A DNA stretch of 64,000 nucleotides. Origin: an uncultured Gemmatimonadota bacterium (lineage in GTDB: Bacteria; Gemmatimonadota; Gemmatimonadetes; Palauibacterales; Palauibacteraceae). Under the pieces are notes generated by a model, which did not search any database, had not been told where the DNA came from, and saw nothing but the letters and a program-made list of their open reading frames with translations. Made by a program: the position numbers and the translations under genes. The stretch covers positions 143,401 through 207,400 of the forward strand of contig CAJWLK010000003.1 in assembly GCA_913043255.1 (NCBI GenBank). Direction: 5' to 3'. Below, piece by piece: positions 43,179 to 52,238 of this stretch; position 1 is the first letter of the stretch; the number at the start of each line of letters is the position of its first letter.

Positions 43179-44533
43179 CTGTATCCGATTGCGATGGCCA
43201 GGGTGATTGCCAATCCGCCAAGTGCCATTAGCATCAAATATCTTGGGAAAACAAAGCGAAACCACTCTCCGAAGCTCACGGAACTCGCCGCGAGGATCGC
43301 CATGAGCGCCCCATTTGTCGGTGTCACAAGGTCGCATAGTCCGGCCCCAAACTGATATGCGAGGATGGTGACCTGGCGTGAAAGGCCGAGCAGATCTGAC
43401 AACGGGATGAGCACGGGGAGGGTCAACACGGCTTGTCCACTCACGCTTGGTACCGGGACATGAAGCACAGCTTGGGCCACAGACATCCCGAGCGCAGATA
43501 GTGCGAGCGGAAGGTGCTCGAGTGGGATGAAAAGCCCGCGTACAATCGTGTCGATGATGACCCCCTCATCCAACACGACGTAAATTGATCGGGCGAACCC
43601 AATGAGTAATGCGGCGAATGCCATCGCACGAAATCCTTCGACATAAGCCTCCGCTGTCCCGGTGACCCCGAGTCTGCCCACGATACCCACAATCACGCCC
43701 ATGATGAAGAACAGGGCGGAGAGTTGGTCGAAGCCCCAACCCAAGCGGAGTAGTCCGAAGACGACCATTCCAAATGTGGCACCTACAATGGCGAAAAGCG
43801 CACCGTCCCGACGACTCGGCGGATCTTCAAACTCAAGAGAAATTGTCACCTGAGGCTCGCTTCGAGTACGTGCCGCGTATCGCATGATCCACCAGATCCA
43901 CAATCCCAGCGCGAGTGCCAAAAATATTAATCGGAACCCACTTCCCGAGAGTAGTGGTACGTCGGACACTTTTTGTGCGATTCCGACTTGAAATGGGTTG
44001 ATTGGGCTGAAGGCGGAACCCACGAATGCCGCACCCGCACTCACCAAAACTGCAGTCATGGGCGTATAGCCCAATCTTCCAGTAAACAGTAGGAGTGCAG
44101 GAACTAAGGCAATTATCTCTTCTTGTAAGTTTTGGACGATCCCACCTGTCGCAAATGCCAAGGTCACTACAGGGATTGCCAGGATTTCTCGACCATCAAG
44201 ACGTTGTACCAGCCAAGCTATCCCTCTACGGAGTGCGCCCGTCGCATCGAAAACAGAAAATGCGCCTCCGATCAAGAATACCAGAAAGACAACGTCACCT
44301 GCGGCCAGCATCCCGCGGGGAATGGCAACGATTGCGTCGAAAAAACCCACGGGGTTTGGTTCGACTTCGTGATATGTGCCAGGGATAACAACGCTGCGAC
44401 CCGTGACGGGATCATCGCGTCGATCGTATTGGCCGCTGGGGATGATGTACGAGAGGGCAGCCGCAAACAAAATGAACGCTGTTAGAAGTGTGAGCGTATG
44501 TGGAAAACGGAAACGTCGTTGAGATTCGCTCAG
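43175..44533 (-). CDS. YfcC/DcuC-family membrane transporter
   Basis: A 452-residue membrane protein with about 12 transmembrane segments of the YfcC (C4-dicarboxylate carrier-like) family. The first helix runs into IIPSGQYDRR, and conserved membrane motifs such as GSAFSPINPFQ and the final GAGLCDLVTPTNGALMAIL are visible. Relatives are predicted amino-acid or short-peptide transporters. The best start is CTG 44533, seven bases after GAGGAGGGG and at the natural protein start; TTG 44557 and ATG 44653 are in frame but have no ribosome site and add about 8 and 40 residues. It is convergent with the metalloprotease gene, whose products it could take up. Confidence 0.85.
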   Translation of the reverse strand: MSESQRRFRFPHTLTLLTAFILFAAALSYIIPSGQYDRRDDPVTGRSVVIPGTYHEVEPNPVGFFDAIVAIPRGMLAAGDVVFLVFLIGGAFSVFDATGALRRGIAWLVQRLDGREILAIPVVTLAFATGGIVQNLQEEIIALVPALLLFTGRLGYTPMTAVLVSAGAAFVGSAFSPINPFQVGIAQKVSDVPLLSGSGFRLIFLALALGLWIWWIMRYAARTRSEPQVTISLEFEDPPSRRDGALFAIVGATFGMVVFGLLRLGWGFDQLSALFFIMGVIVGIVGRLGVTGTAEAYVEGFRAMAFAALLIGFARSIYVVLDEGVIIDTIVRGLFIPLEHLPLALSALGMSVAQAVLHVPVPSVSGQAVLTLPVLIPLSDLLGLSRQVTILAYQFGAGLCDLVTPTNGALMAILAASSVSFGEWFRFVFPRYLMLMALGGLAITLAIAIGYS

Positions 44534-44653
44534 TGACCCCTCCTCTTGGCTGGGCAACGGTATAACGGCAGTGCCACCATATTGCCTTTGACTTTGTATG
44601 CGGGATTTTTTGTGGTCACCAAGGCACCTGCCGTCACCTAGGAGCAGACTCAT

Positions 44654-44905
44654 CTGGGAGCACCAGATGATGTAGCACTAAAGTTTGTTCTCTGCACGAG
44701 TAGCGACGTTTTCGGCTTCCTCGTTCAACGCCCCAGCTGTATTATGAGAAAAGAAAGCGAGCCTGGCTCGCCGTACAATTCCGTTGCAAGTGTCTTTCGT
44801 CATATAGCAAAGATTTCTGATCGCTCAAGATGGACACGACTAAATCGGTGAGTTGATTGGCATCTCCTGGAGTTAGGTACTAATGCATGCTTCGGCTGTG
44901 GCACG
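44654..44905. other. Intergenic region
   Basis: About 250 bases between the transporter gene and the NusG-like gene, with no supported gene. A TATTAT box near 44740 could be part of a promoter. It may hold a leader for the antiterminator gene. Confidence 0.3.
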
Positions 44906-45457
44906 ATGAAGGCTGGGCGGGTGCCCACCAGCTGTTCAGATGTTGGATTGCGTTGGTTTGCATTCCAGACCCGACCGCGCGCCGAAAAACGCGTCCATGC
45001 CCTTCTGAGGTCCACAAGTTTCGAATCATATCTCCCAATTGTTGAACGAATTTCTCAGTGGTCAGATCGAAAGAAACGTGTTGAATTTCCGCTTTTCCCG
45101 GGGTATGTGTTTTGCCAGGTTGAACGGGAACAGATAAGTGATGTTGTCCGAACCACCGGTATCGTTGATGTGGTGAGAATTGGAGGTCAAGCAACTCCGG
45201 TTCGTGATGAGGAACTGGACTCTGTTCGTGCCCTAATGGAAGGTGCAAATCGCACTGGAACCGAGGTTCATCCGGCGCACTTTCTCAAGCCAGGCGAGGC
45301 TGTTCGCGTGGCTTCTGGGCCTTTCGAAGGGTTGGAGGGGACGTTAACGGAAGAGCGGGGGAGCCTACGGGTTGTGGTTAATATCCGTACGCTTCGGCAG
45401 GCGGTGGGGGTTCAAATGGATCGAAGACACCTCGTGTCTGCTAAGGAAGCTCCGTAG
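44906..45457 (+). CDS. NusG-like transcription antiterminator (RfaH/UpxY type)
   Basis: A 183-residue protein with an N-terminal NGN domain (RWFAFQTRPRAEKRVHALL, FPGYVFCQV) and a C-terminal KOW domain (PGEAVRVASGPFEGLEGTL). It is distinct from housekeeping nusG, which sits by secE and ribosomal genes. Paralogs of this kind usually open capsule or O-antigen operons and help polymerase through terminators. Here the gene is alone: a strong hairpin follows its stop and the next gene is convergent. The start is uncertain; ATG 44906 and TTG 44950 are candidates. Confidence 0.87.
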   Translation: MKAGRVPTSCSDVGLRWFAFQTRPRAEKRVHALLRSTSFESYLPIVERISQWSDRKKRVEFPLFPGYVFCQVEREQISDVVRTTGIVDVVRIGGQATPVRDEELDSVRALMEGANRTGTEVHPAHFLKPGEAVRVASGPFEGLEGTLTEERGSLRVVVNIRTLRQAVGVQMDRRHLVSAKEAP

Positions 45458-45458
45458 T

Positions 45459-45493
45459 CGCCTGTCCCCGAATTGTTTGTCTGGGGACAGGCG
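45459..45493. terminator. Bidirectional terminator-like hairpin
   Basis: CGCCTGTCCCC (45459-45469) is perfectly complementary to 45483-45493 with a 13-base loop. It starts two bases after the antiterminator stop codon and lies just before the convergent LVIVD gene end. Confidence 0.7.
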
Positions 45494-45505
45494 TAGGAGT
45501 CGGCA

Positions 45506-47368
45506 TTATCGTAACGATCTAGTTAAATCTCGGATCGCAGTTGCTAGTAACCGGAGACGAGGTGCGTCCCCCGGCCCAGCAGCAAGCTCCGCTGCTCGGG
45601 CATCGGTGTCGATTTCTTCTGCCCCTTCATTTAGTTCAGCGAAAACTGAGTTTCGCTCCACCCCGGCTTGTAACAGTTCAGCCCGGTCGAGGAGCAAACC
45701 CATCCGTTCTGCCAGTTCGGAATCAATGCCATTGTTTCTTTGCACCTGGACAAGGTACGAGCGGGCTAGTGCGAAGCTGGGCGGCCACTCAAAGTCTGGT
45801 TGTAGTTGGGGATTGAACTCGCGCCCCCGCACTGAATTAGCAGCATCTATTTCCGCCTGTGACAGGTGTTCACTCGGAGATAGTTGAAAGACGTCGATTC
45901 CACGTGCCATCTCAGTACCGTAGATAGCGCCATTATGCCAATAGGTTGACCAATATCCGCCGGATAGCATTTCTATCGCATCAAGTGGCCCGCGATCGAA
46001 GTAGGCGATCTCGAATGGATTTGTGGGATCGGTGAAATCAAAGACCGAAACCCCTCCCTGATACCACGCTTGCACCATGATGTCACGGCCGGGGACGGGG
46101 ATTAAGGATCCGTTGTGTGCAACACAATTTTCTTGCTCTGTTTGTGGAACTGGAAGTTTGTAATAGCCAGCCAACTCCATCTTGCGGTCGCGAATTCGGA
46201 AGATCGCGTTTGCTCCCCACGTCTCAGGGTCGGATCCGCGACATCGCGGTGCACCCCCTCCACCCCATTCGTCGGTGAAGATGATCGCCGTACCGTCATT
46301 GTTAAATGTGGCGGAGTGCCAGTACGCAAAGTTAGGGTCGACAACCTGGTCGATGCGGACGGGATATTCCGGATCGGAAATGTCCAACAGAATGCCATTC
46401 CCCGAGCAAGCCCCTGCCGCGAGCCCAAGATCGGGCCGGACCGTTATGTCGTGGCATTGATTAGTCCGCCTCGACTCTTGAGAGCCCGGGCCATGGTCTC
46501 CACCGGCCCATAGGCCTGCGATGTCTCCCGTGGCGGGATCGGAGAAGATTCGAGGCATATTCACGATCTCTGCATTTTCAGGTGCGTCCAGTGGAACTTC
46601 GATGATTTCTATCCGAAACAGCGAGGTGTTCAAATCATCTTCAGGTTCTTCTCCGGAGCAGCCGACCAATTCACTATTGGATCGCACTCGACCAGTCCCC
46701 GAGACATATACATAGATGTGGGACGCATCGTTCGGATCAGTTACGAGCGTATGGGTATGGGAGCCTCGACAAGTTTGGACCGTCTTCACTTGGCGTGGGC
46801 TTTCGATGTCGGAGATATCGAAAATGCGTATCCCGCGCATACGATCGGTACTGACGGTGTCTTGCACGCCCTCACTTCCACAGTCGAGACGGCCACTCGT
46901 CTGTTCGACAGACATGAATAATAGATCGCCGAAAACTGAAACGTCGCCTTGCCCCCCAGGACACACGACTCCTACGCGCAATTCGGGGGTTTCGACGTTT
47001 GAGACATCGTAAATCTGAAAGCCCCAGTAACTTCCAATAATGGCAATATCGCCTCGGAAAGCGATGTCCGAGTTGCTAGGTCCGCGCCCACCCGCCTCCG
47101 AGGTCAGAAATGCCTCTGGCTTCGGAAGGCTTATGAGTCGATCTAGGTTCAGGATAGCGGTCTCCGCATCCATGATTCCGGCCCCCAGTCCTATGCGAGG
47201 ATCATTGGGGTCCCATTCCCAGACGGGTTCGGGTGGGGGTGCCTGTGGCAAGTTCTGTGCGACCACATTCCCCACAGTAAGGACGAGTAGTCCTATCCCA
47301 AAAGTCAGAAGCCAGGCCACATCGGTGGCCCGGTTCAATTTGCTCGACAACTTACCGCTGCGTCTCAT
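45506..47368 (-). CDS. Secreted LVIVD-repeat protein
   Basis: A 620-residue protein with a signal peptide (core about 18-37, ending VVAQ). It is built of LVIVD-type propeller blades, seen as repeated pairs such as IAIIGSYWGFQIYDVSNVETPE, IRIFDISDIESP and VSVFDFTDPTNPFEI, and ends with a charged helical segment (about 540-620). Several Cys pairs suggest disulfides. AAGGAG upstream of ATG 47368 is a good ribosome site. It follows the DUF305 gene on the same strand by 84 bases. The function is unknown; such proteins are exported and often associated with surface binding. Confidence 0.87.
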   Translation of the reverse strand: MRRSGKLSSKLNRATDVAWLLTFGIGLLVLTVGNVVAQNLPQAPPPEPVWEWDPNDPRIGLGAGIMDAETAILNLDRLISLPKPEAFLTSEAGGRGPSNSDIAFRGDIAIIGSYWGFQIYDVSNVETPELRVGVVCPGGQGDVSVFGDLLFMSVEQTSGRLDCGSEGVQDTVSTDRMRGIRIFDISDIESPRQVKTVQTCRGSHTHTLVTDPNDASHIYVYVSGTGRVRSNSELVGCSGEEPEDDLNTSLFRIEIIEVPLDAPENAEIVNMPRIFSDPATGDIAGLWAGGDHGPGSQESRRTNQCHDITVRPDLGLAAGACSGNGILLDISDPEYPVRIDQVVDPNFAYWHSATFNNDGTAIIFTDEWGGGGAPRCRGSDPETWGANAIFRIRDRKMELAGYYKLPVPQTEQENCVAHNGSLIPVPGRDIMVQAWYQGGVSVFDFTDPTNPFEIAYFDRGPLDAIEMLSGGYWSTYWHNGAIYGTEMARGIDVFQLSPSEHLSQAEIDAANSVRGREFNPQLQPDFEWPPSFALARSYLVQVQRNNGIDSELAERMGLLLDRAELLQAGVERNSVFAELNEGAEEIDTDARAAELAAGPGDAPRLRLLATAIRDLTRSLR

Positions 47369-47452
47369 TTTTGCTCCTTGCTCTCAGATGCTTAAATTAC
47401 ATGCTTATTTCCAGATTCAGGTCGGTGCCAATCCAACCTGTCTGCTACGATG

Positions 47453-48103
47453 TTATGGAATCTCGTTAAGGATGTTCGTCATGCGCTGGATTTCCATGTC
47501 TTGATCAGCGTCGACGTCCGAAGCGAACCGATGGACTTCTGTCTCTTGCCCTCCCCCGACACTTGAGAATAGTTCCGCCACCATGATCAAGGCGCCTTCA
47601 TGATGCCTTACCATAAATTCTAGGAACATACGGTCGAATTTTGACCCGGTGGCCGTTGCCAAGTTAGCCATCTCTTTCGAAGTAAGCATACCTGGCATAA
47701 GTGTGTCGTCTCCACCATGGTTTTGATGGAGTTCTTCGCCTGACAGTGCCTCTCCACGGTTTTTTAGCCACCGTTCCATGAGGCGAATTTCATCTCGTTG
47801 CGAGATGTCGATCCGCCGTGCAAGGAGGTGAATCAATTCGTTTTCAGTACGTTCTGGGACCAGGAGAGCCATCTCGATCGCTTGCGCATGGTGTGGGATC
47901 ATCCCGTGCATGAAGCGTACATCTGCCTCGCTGTAACGTGGCCGATCTAGTTGAGCTGCTTCGTCTGCTGTGAGCGTTCGTGTCTCTTCGCCGGGTGCGC
48001 CAGGTTGGACTGTCCTTGCAGGCAGTTGGTCTGCAGTCGGCTCACACGATGTGATTGCAACTGCCGCAAACACCACCGCGCCAATTCGATCAAGCAGCGT
48101 CAT
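47453..48103 (-). CDS. DUF305 lipoprotein
   Basis: A 216-residue helical protein with a lipobox ending at Cys20 (ITSC). The two DUF305 motifs are FMHGMIPHHAQAIEMA and MFLEFMVRHHEGALIM, whose His and Met residues suggest metal, perhaps copper, binding in the periplasm. ATG 48103 is selected because the lipoprotein signal begins there; the open frame runs to 48151. It lies 52 bases after the amidohydrolase gene, apparently the same transcript. Confidence 0.88.
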   Translation of the reverse strand: MTLLDRIGAVVFAAVAITSCEPTADQLPARTVQPGAPGEETRTLTADEAAQLDRPRYSEADVRFMHGMIPHHAQAIEMALLVPERTENELIHLLARRIDISQRDEIRLMERWLKNRGEALSGEELHQNHGGDDTLMPGMLTSKEMANLATATGSKFDRMFLEFMVRHHEGALIMVAELFSSVGGGQETEVHRFASDVDADQDMEIQRMTNILNEIP

Positions 48104-48155
48104 TGTGACTCGTTTTCCAATGTTTTGTCTTCCTAGAGATTTCAGCCACACTTAA

Positions 48156-49832
48156 CTAGTGCTGTAGGTCTTCGGAGGTCGTCGTTTCCATCTTCGCTCG
48201 TCGAACCATCTCGCGCACATCCGCAAGAAGTTGACGTGTATCGTAGACGATCCCGTCCTTAATTGTGTACTTGATTCCGCCGACGCGTTCCACCTCACCA
48301 GTCTCGTCGTTCAGCCTTGGAGTCCCCGTGCCGTAGAGCACTTTCAGGTTTTGGAGCGGGTTTTCGTCAACGACTACAAAGTCGGCCTTTAATCCTTCTC
48401 GGATCATTCCGAAGTCTGGTGGAAGCCCCTTCGGGTCGTTGAGTTCTTTTGCACCATACAAAGTCGCGGAGCGAATGACTTCGATTGGATGAAAACCTGC
48501 TTCTCGGAGGAGTTCAAACTCGCGAATGTAGTCGAACCCATAAAGCTTGTAGATGAAACCGGAGTCTGATCCGGTCGTGACGATCCCACCACGATTCTTG
48601 TACTCATTGAGGAATTGCATCCAGATGTTATAGAAGTTTTTCCACGCGACCTCGTCCTCGGTCGTCCAGTCAAACCAATATGATCCGTGGGCGGCTCGAC
48701 TCGGTTGGTAAAACTCCCATTGGCTCGGAAGCGTGTATTCATCGTGCCACTCAGCATCTCGCGCGCGCATAACGTCACGGCTCGCCTCGTAGATTGTCAT
48801 CGTGGGGTCTATTCCGAACCCGAGTTCCAGGAACCGGTCCATGAGTGCGTTCCATCCATCAGATCCTGGACCGTCGATTTGATTCCAGAGACGTGCTACT
48901 CCGCCGAAACGATGTTGTTCATTCTGATAGTTATAATCGAGTGGCCAGTCCTGGATGCTGTAATTTGACAGCATAGATTCAAAGAGGCCGTAATAGTGGG
49001 TCATCATGTCGAGCCCAAGCTCAGAAGCGTCAAGAGCGGTCATCCGACCAACGCCCATCTGTCCAAGGTGGGCTACCGTTCCGAGGCCATGTTGATGAGC
49101 TTCATCGATGACGGCCTCCATAATGGCTGGCTCGTAGGAGCCTAGTTTTAGGCCGTCAATCCGCTGTCCATCTACTTCCTGATCGACAGCCCACCTTACC
49201 CATTCGCGTGCCTTTTCTGGCGAGTCGACGGCACCTTTGTCCCATGCCTCACCCGGTCTTGCGTATGTGTACATGCGAGGAGCCACAATCTCATTCCGTG
49301 CCGCTTTTGCTTTCTCCTCTAGTGCCCACATCATAGGACCGTGTCCGACGCCTCGAGATGTTGTGATCCCATGGCCTAACCAGAGTTTGTAGACATATTC
49401 GGGTTGAGGGGCCTTGGGAACACCTCCCGTGTGCGCGTGCATGTCGATAAATCCCGGCATGATATAATGGCCGCTGAGATCGATTTCCTGGACGGCCGCT
49501 GCACGACCTTCTACATCGATAGCAAGTGATGGGCGACGGTCTTCATTTATCGCAAGTCCTGGATATCCCACGGTGCGAATTTCGGCGATCCGGTCGTTTT
49601 CAATGACGATATCGACGGGGCCCATTGGAGGAGCCCCTGTGCCATCAATGACCGTAACGCCCCTTAGGATTAGCCGGTCAAATGGGCCCTCGCCTTCATC
49701 TGATCCACGAGGCGTTGTTATCTCTCGTCCATCGTAAAAGCTAGCTTCCGACTGTGCCTGTATTTGGGTTGCTAGAATCAGCAGAGCGCAAATGGCAAGC
49801 ATGATACGGTGCGATATTCGCAAAACTTTCAT
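48156..49832 (-). CDS. Exported amidohydrolase-family protein
   Basis: A 558-residue metal-dependent hydrolase with a signal peptide (1 to about 26) and the composite amidohydrolase fold: N-terminal strand domain with GTVIDGTGAPP-like sequence (LRGVTVIDGTG), the first metal motif HAHTGG, further His residues in DEAHQHG and VAHLG, and a metal Asp in TTGSDSG. The C-terminal strand domain contains KADFVVVDENPL. Many exported members are peptidases or lactonases. ATG 49832 follows GAGAGGAACC. It is first in a probable minus-strand operon with DUF305 and LVIVD genes and divergent from the DUF1028 gene. Confidence 0.9.
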   Translation of the reverse strand: MKVLRISHRIMLAICALLILATQIQAQSEASFYDGREITTPRGSDEGEGPFDRLILRGVTVIDGTGAPPMGPVDIVIENDRIAEIRTVGYPGLAINEDRRPSLAIDVEGRAAAVQEIDLSGHYIMPGFIDMHAHTGGVPKAPQPEYVYKLWLGHGITTSRGVGHGPMMWALEEKAKAARNEIVAPRMYTYARPGEAWDKGAVDSPEKAREWVRWAVDQEVDGQRIDGLKLGSYEPAIMEAVIDEAHQHGLGTVAHLGQMGVGRMTALDASELGLDMMTHYYGLFESMLSNYSIQDWPLDYNYQNEQHRFGGVARLWNQIDGPGSDGWNALMDRFLELGFGIDPTMTIYEASRDVMRARDAEWHDEYTLPSQWEFYQPSRAAHGSYWFDWTTEDEVAWKNFYNIWMQFLNEYKNRGGIVTTGSDSGFIYKLYGFDYIREFELLREAGFHPIEVIRSATLYGAKELNDPKGLPPDFGMIREGLKADFVVVDENPLQNLKVLYGTGTPRLNDETGEVERVGGIKYTIKDGIVYDTRQLLADVREMVRRAKMETTTSEDLQH

Positions 49833-50067
49833 GGTTCCTCTCGTAGTTTGGGCTTCCAACCAGTAAAGCTCGGAAAGCCGGTGGCATCGCGCCAGCCCAG
49901 CACTTTCTTCAGGAGATGTTTTTGGCCACTTCATCGACGTGTTCCAATGAACTTCCACGCTCAAGGTTTTCCTCACGTTCGTCTTTGCCTTGGGGGCATC
50001 TGGCAAAGAACGTTAGATTGAGGTCATACTTTGAAGAGATTAGTTGCTTGATTGTCTAGGAGTTCAT

Positions 50068-51045
50068 ATGAAACACGCCGCTTTTGCTGTATTTGTCCTC
50101 TTTGCGCTTCCACAGATATCTCTGGCTCAGGAGTACGATCCCAACTATTTGGGCACGTTTTCGATAATTGGACGTGACTCCGAGACGGGCGAACTTGGCA
50201 TGGGAGTCCAGTCCAAGGCGTTCGCAGCTGGCAACCGTGCAATGCACGCGAAAGGTGGACTGGTGGTGATCGCCCACCAAGCGGCTGCCAATCCAATGTA
50301 TGGTGGAATTGGAGTAGAGTTGCTTCAGGCTGGTTACTCGCCAGAGGAAGCACTTGAGATGATGGTTGCAAGCGACGAAGGTCGGGATCGTCGGCAGGTA
50401 GCGATCCTTGATAACCAAGGCCGCACGGCTGCGTGGACTGGGTCAGGGGCTAGTGATTGGAAAGGACACAAGTGCGGGAAAGATTACTGTGCACAGGGCA
50501 ATATCCTCACGGGCCCCGAAGTGGTCGACGCGATGGCGGCATCATTTGAGGCTTCGACCGGCCCCTTAGCGGAACGGCTAATGGATGCGCTGGACGCAGC
50601 ACAGGCTGCTGGTGGTGACGCTCGTGGAATGCAATCAGGAGCGATCATGGTGGTGAGTGCCCGTGCAGGTGGCGGTTATAGCGACCGGGCCGTCGATATT
50701 CGTGTCGACGATCATGTCGAGCCGCTCGGGGAACTTCGACGGGTTCTCAACTTGTTTCGCTCCGGCCAAATGCTTCGCGACGCCAACCAAAAACGACAGG
50801 AAGGGTACCTTGACACAGCACTTTCGCTTGCGCTTGTAGCTCGCGACAAGTCGCCGGAAAATGATAATGCTTGGGTAGCACTTGCCGAGATTTACCTCGG
50901 ATTAGAACGAATAGCGGACGTCTTTTCCGCGTTGGAACGTGCGGTCGAGCTCAATCCGAGTCGTAAGCGAACGCTTCTCAGTGACGACGACTTCGAGAGT
51001 CTCCGTCACGACCAGGACTTTCTCAGGATTGTGGGCGGTCTTTAA
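50068..51045 (+). CDS. Exported DUF1028 protein with TPR-like C-terminus
   Basis: A 325-residue protein with a signal peptide (1-21, ending SLAQ), a DUF1028 domain (about 25-225; GTFSIIGRDSETGELGMGVQ, NILTG), which has an Ntn-hydrolase-like fold of unknown activity, and a tetratricopeptide-like end (about 255-310; EGYLDTALSLALVARDKSPENDNAWVALAEIYL). ATG 50068 follows TAGGAGTTCAT. It is convergent with the serine hydrolase gene, with three bases between the stop codons. Confidence 0.88.
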   Translation: MKHAAFAVFVLFALPQISLAQEYDPNYLGTFSIIGRDSETGELGMGVQSKAFAAGNRAMHAKGGLVVIAHQAAANPMYGGIGVELLQAGYSPEEALEMMVASDEGRDRRQVAILDNQGRTAAWTGSGASDWKGHKCGKDYCAQGNILTGPEVVDAMAASFEASTGPLAERLMDALDAAQAAGGDARGMQSGAIMVVSARAGGGYSDRAVDIRVDDHVEPLGELRRVLNLFRSGQMLRDANQKRQEGYLDTALSLALVARDKSPENDNAWVALAEIYLGLERIADVFSALERAVELNPSRKRTLLSDDDFESLRHDQDFLRIVGGL

Positions 51046-51048
51046 CTA

Positions 51049-52224
51049 CTAATCCTTGATTGAAAGGTTTACAATCTCGCGGAACCGATCAAATGCCCAT
51101 GCGCGACTGGGACTTCGGGGCGTTTGCGTAAATACTAAGCCGATGATCTCACGATGTGGGTCGATCCATGCGTTGGTTCCATCGGATCCCCCGTGCCCGT
51201 ATGTGCCGTCGGCAAGGCGCCATCCATAGCCATAATAAGATGCGTCCTCTCCCTCGCCGCCGATGTGGATTTTGGGTGAAGTCATCAGTTCTAGCGTCTC
51301 TTGTGCAAGATGCCGAAATCCGTCGTAAACGCCACCATTCAGAAACATCTGACAAAATATGGCGTAGTCCAAAGCGGTAGAAACCATTCCACCAGATGCC
51401 CGAGCAAATGGATAGGCCACCGGTCCTCCAGGTGTTCCGCCTGGTACCCATTCACCTGCGTTGTCTTGTTCATAATATACAGCGCTCATGCGCTCGATCT
51501 TTCCGTCCAGCTCGTGACCTACTTGATGGTTATAACTGTCTACCATCCCGAGAGGTTCGTAGATCGTGGCCTTCAACCGGTCTTCAAGCAGTTCGCCGGA
51601 TGCGATCTCGACCAGCGCTCCTAATGTGTTGTATCCGGGATTGTTATAGCTGTACGTCGTACCAGGTGGAACGACGGCTCCGATAGTTCCGAAACGGCTG
51701 ACCTCTGATTGCAGGGTGGGATTGTCACCGAGTGGTTGAAGGAAGAGGGAAGAAATCCGAAGGCCACTGCTGTGAGAAAGGAGGTGACCAATCGTAATGA
51801 ATCCCGCTTGATAATTGTCCCACTCAGGGATGTGCTTGTGGACCAAATCCGTATAATTGAGCCTGCCTTCTTCCACGAGTTGCCCGATAGCTGTGGCGAC
51901 CACAGGCTTTGTGTTAGAGGCCATGCGGAACATTGTACTCCGCTCCATCGGTAATCCTTGATCCTTATCTCGCATGCCCACAGCTTCGTGAAGAACAATT
52001 TTTCCCTTCCGCGCGACCAAAATCACGGCGCCAACAAGATCTCCCTGCGTCACTGCCTCCTTGTACACTCCTGCCGCACCCTCAAGTATCGCCGCCGACA
52101 TGCCAACGTCTTCAGGCTCTCCATAGGAAATGATGCGCACCTGCTGGGCTTCGCAGAGGGGCGCGAATAGCATGTGTGCGAAGATGAGTGCAAGTGTGCC
52201 GCGCATTCGGGTCACAGCTCTCAT
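51049..52224 (-). CDS. Exported serine hydrolase, beta-lactamase-related
   Basis: A 391-residue protein with a signal peptide (1-26) and a class C beta-lactamase-like domain. SxxK is Ser103-Asn-Thr-Lys106; the YxN motif is in TYSYNNPGY, and GHGGSDGT near the end takes the place of the KTG triad. Likely an esterase or D-stereospecific peptidase. AGGAGGACCAAC precedes ATG 52224. It begins 14 bases after the aldo/keto reductase gene, so the two form an operon. Confidence 0.88.
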   Translation of the reverse strand: MRAVTRMRGTLALIFAHMLFAPLCEAQQVRIISYGEPEDVGMSAAILEGAAGVYKEAVTQGDLVGAVILVARKGKIVLHEAVGMRDKDQGLPMERSTMFRMASNTKPVVATAIGQLVEEGRLNYTDLVHKHIPEWDNYQAGFITIGHLLSHSSGLRISSLFLQPLGDNPTLQSEVSRFGTIGAVVPPGTTYSYNNPGYNTLGALVEIASGELLEDRLKATIYEPLGMVDSYNHQVGHELDGKIERMSAVYYEQDNAGEWVPGGTPGGPVAYPFARASGGMVSTALDYAIFCQMFLNGGVYDGFRHLAQETLELMTSPKIHIGGEGEDASYYGYGWRLADGTYGHGGSDGTNAWIDPHREIIGLVFTQTPRSPSRAWAFDRFREIVNLSIKD

Positions 52225-52238
52225 GTTGGTCCTCCTAT

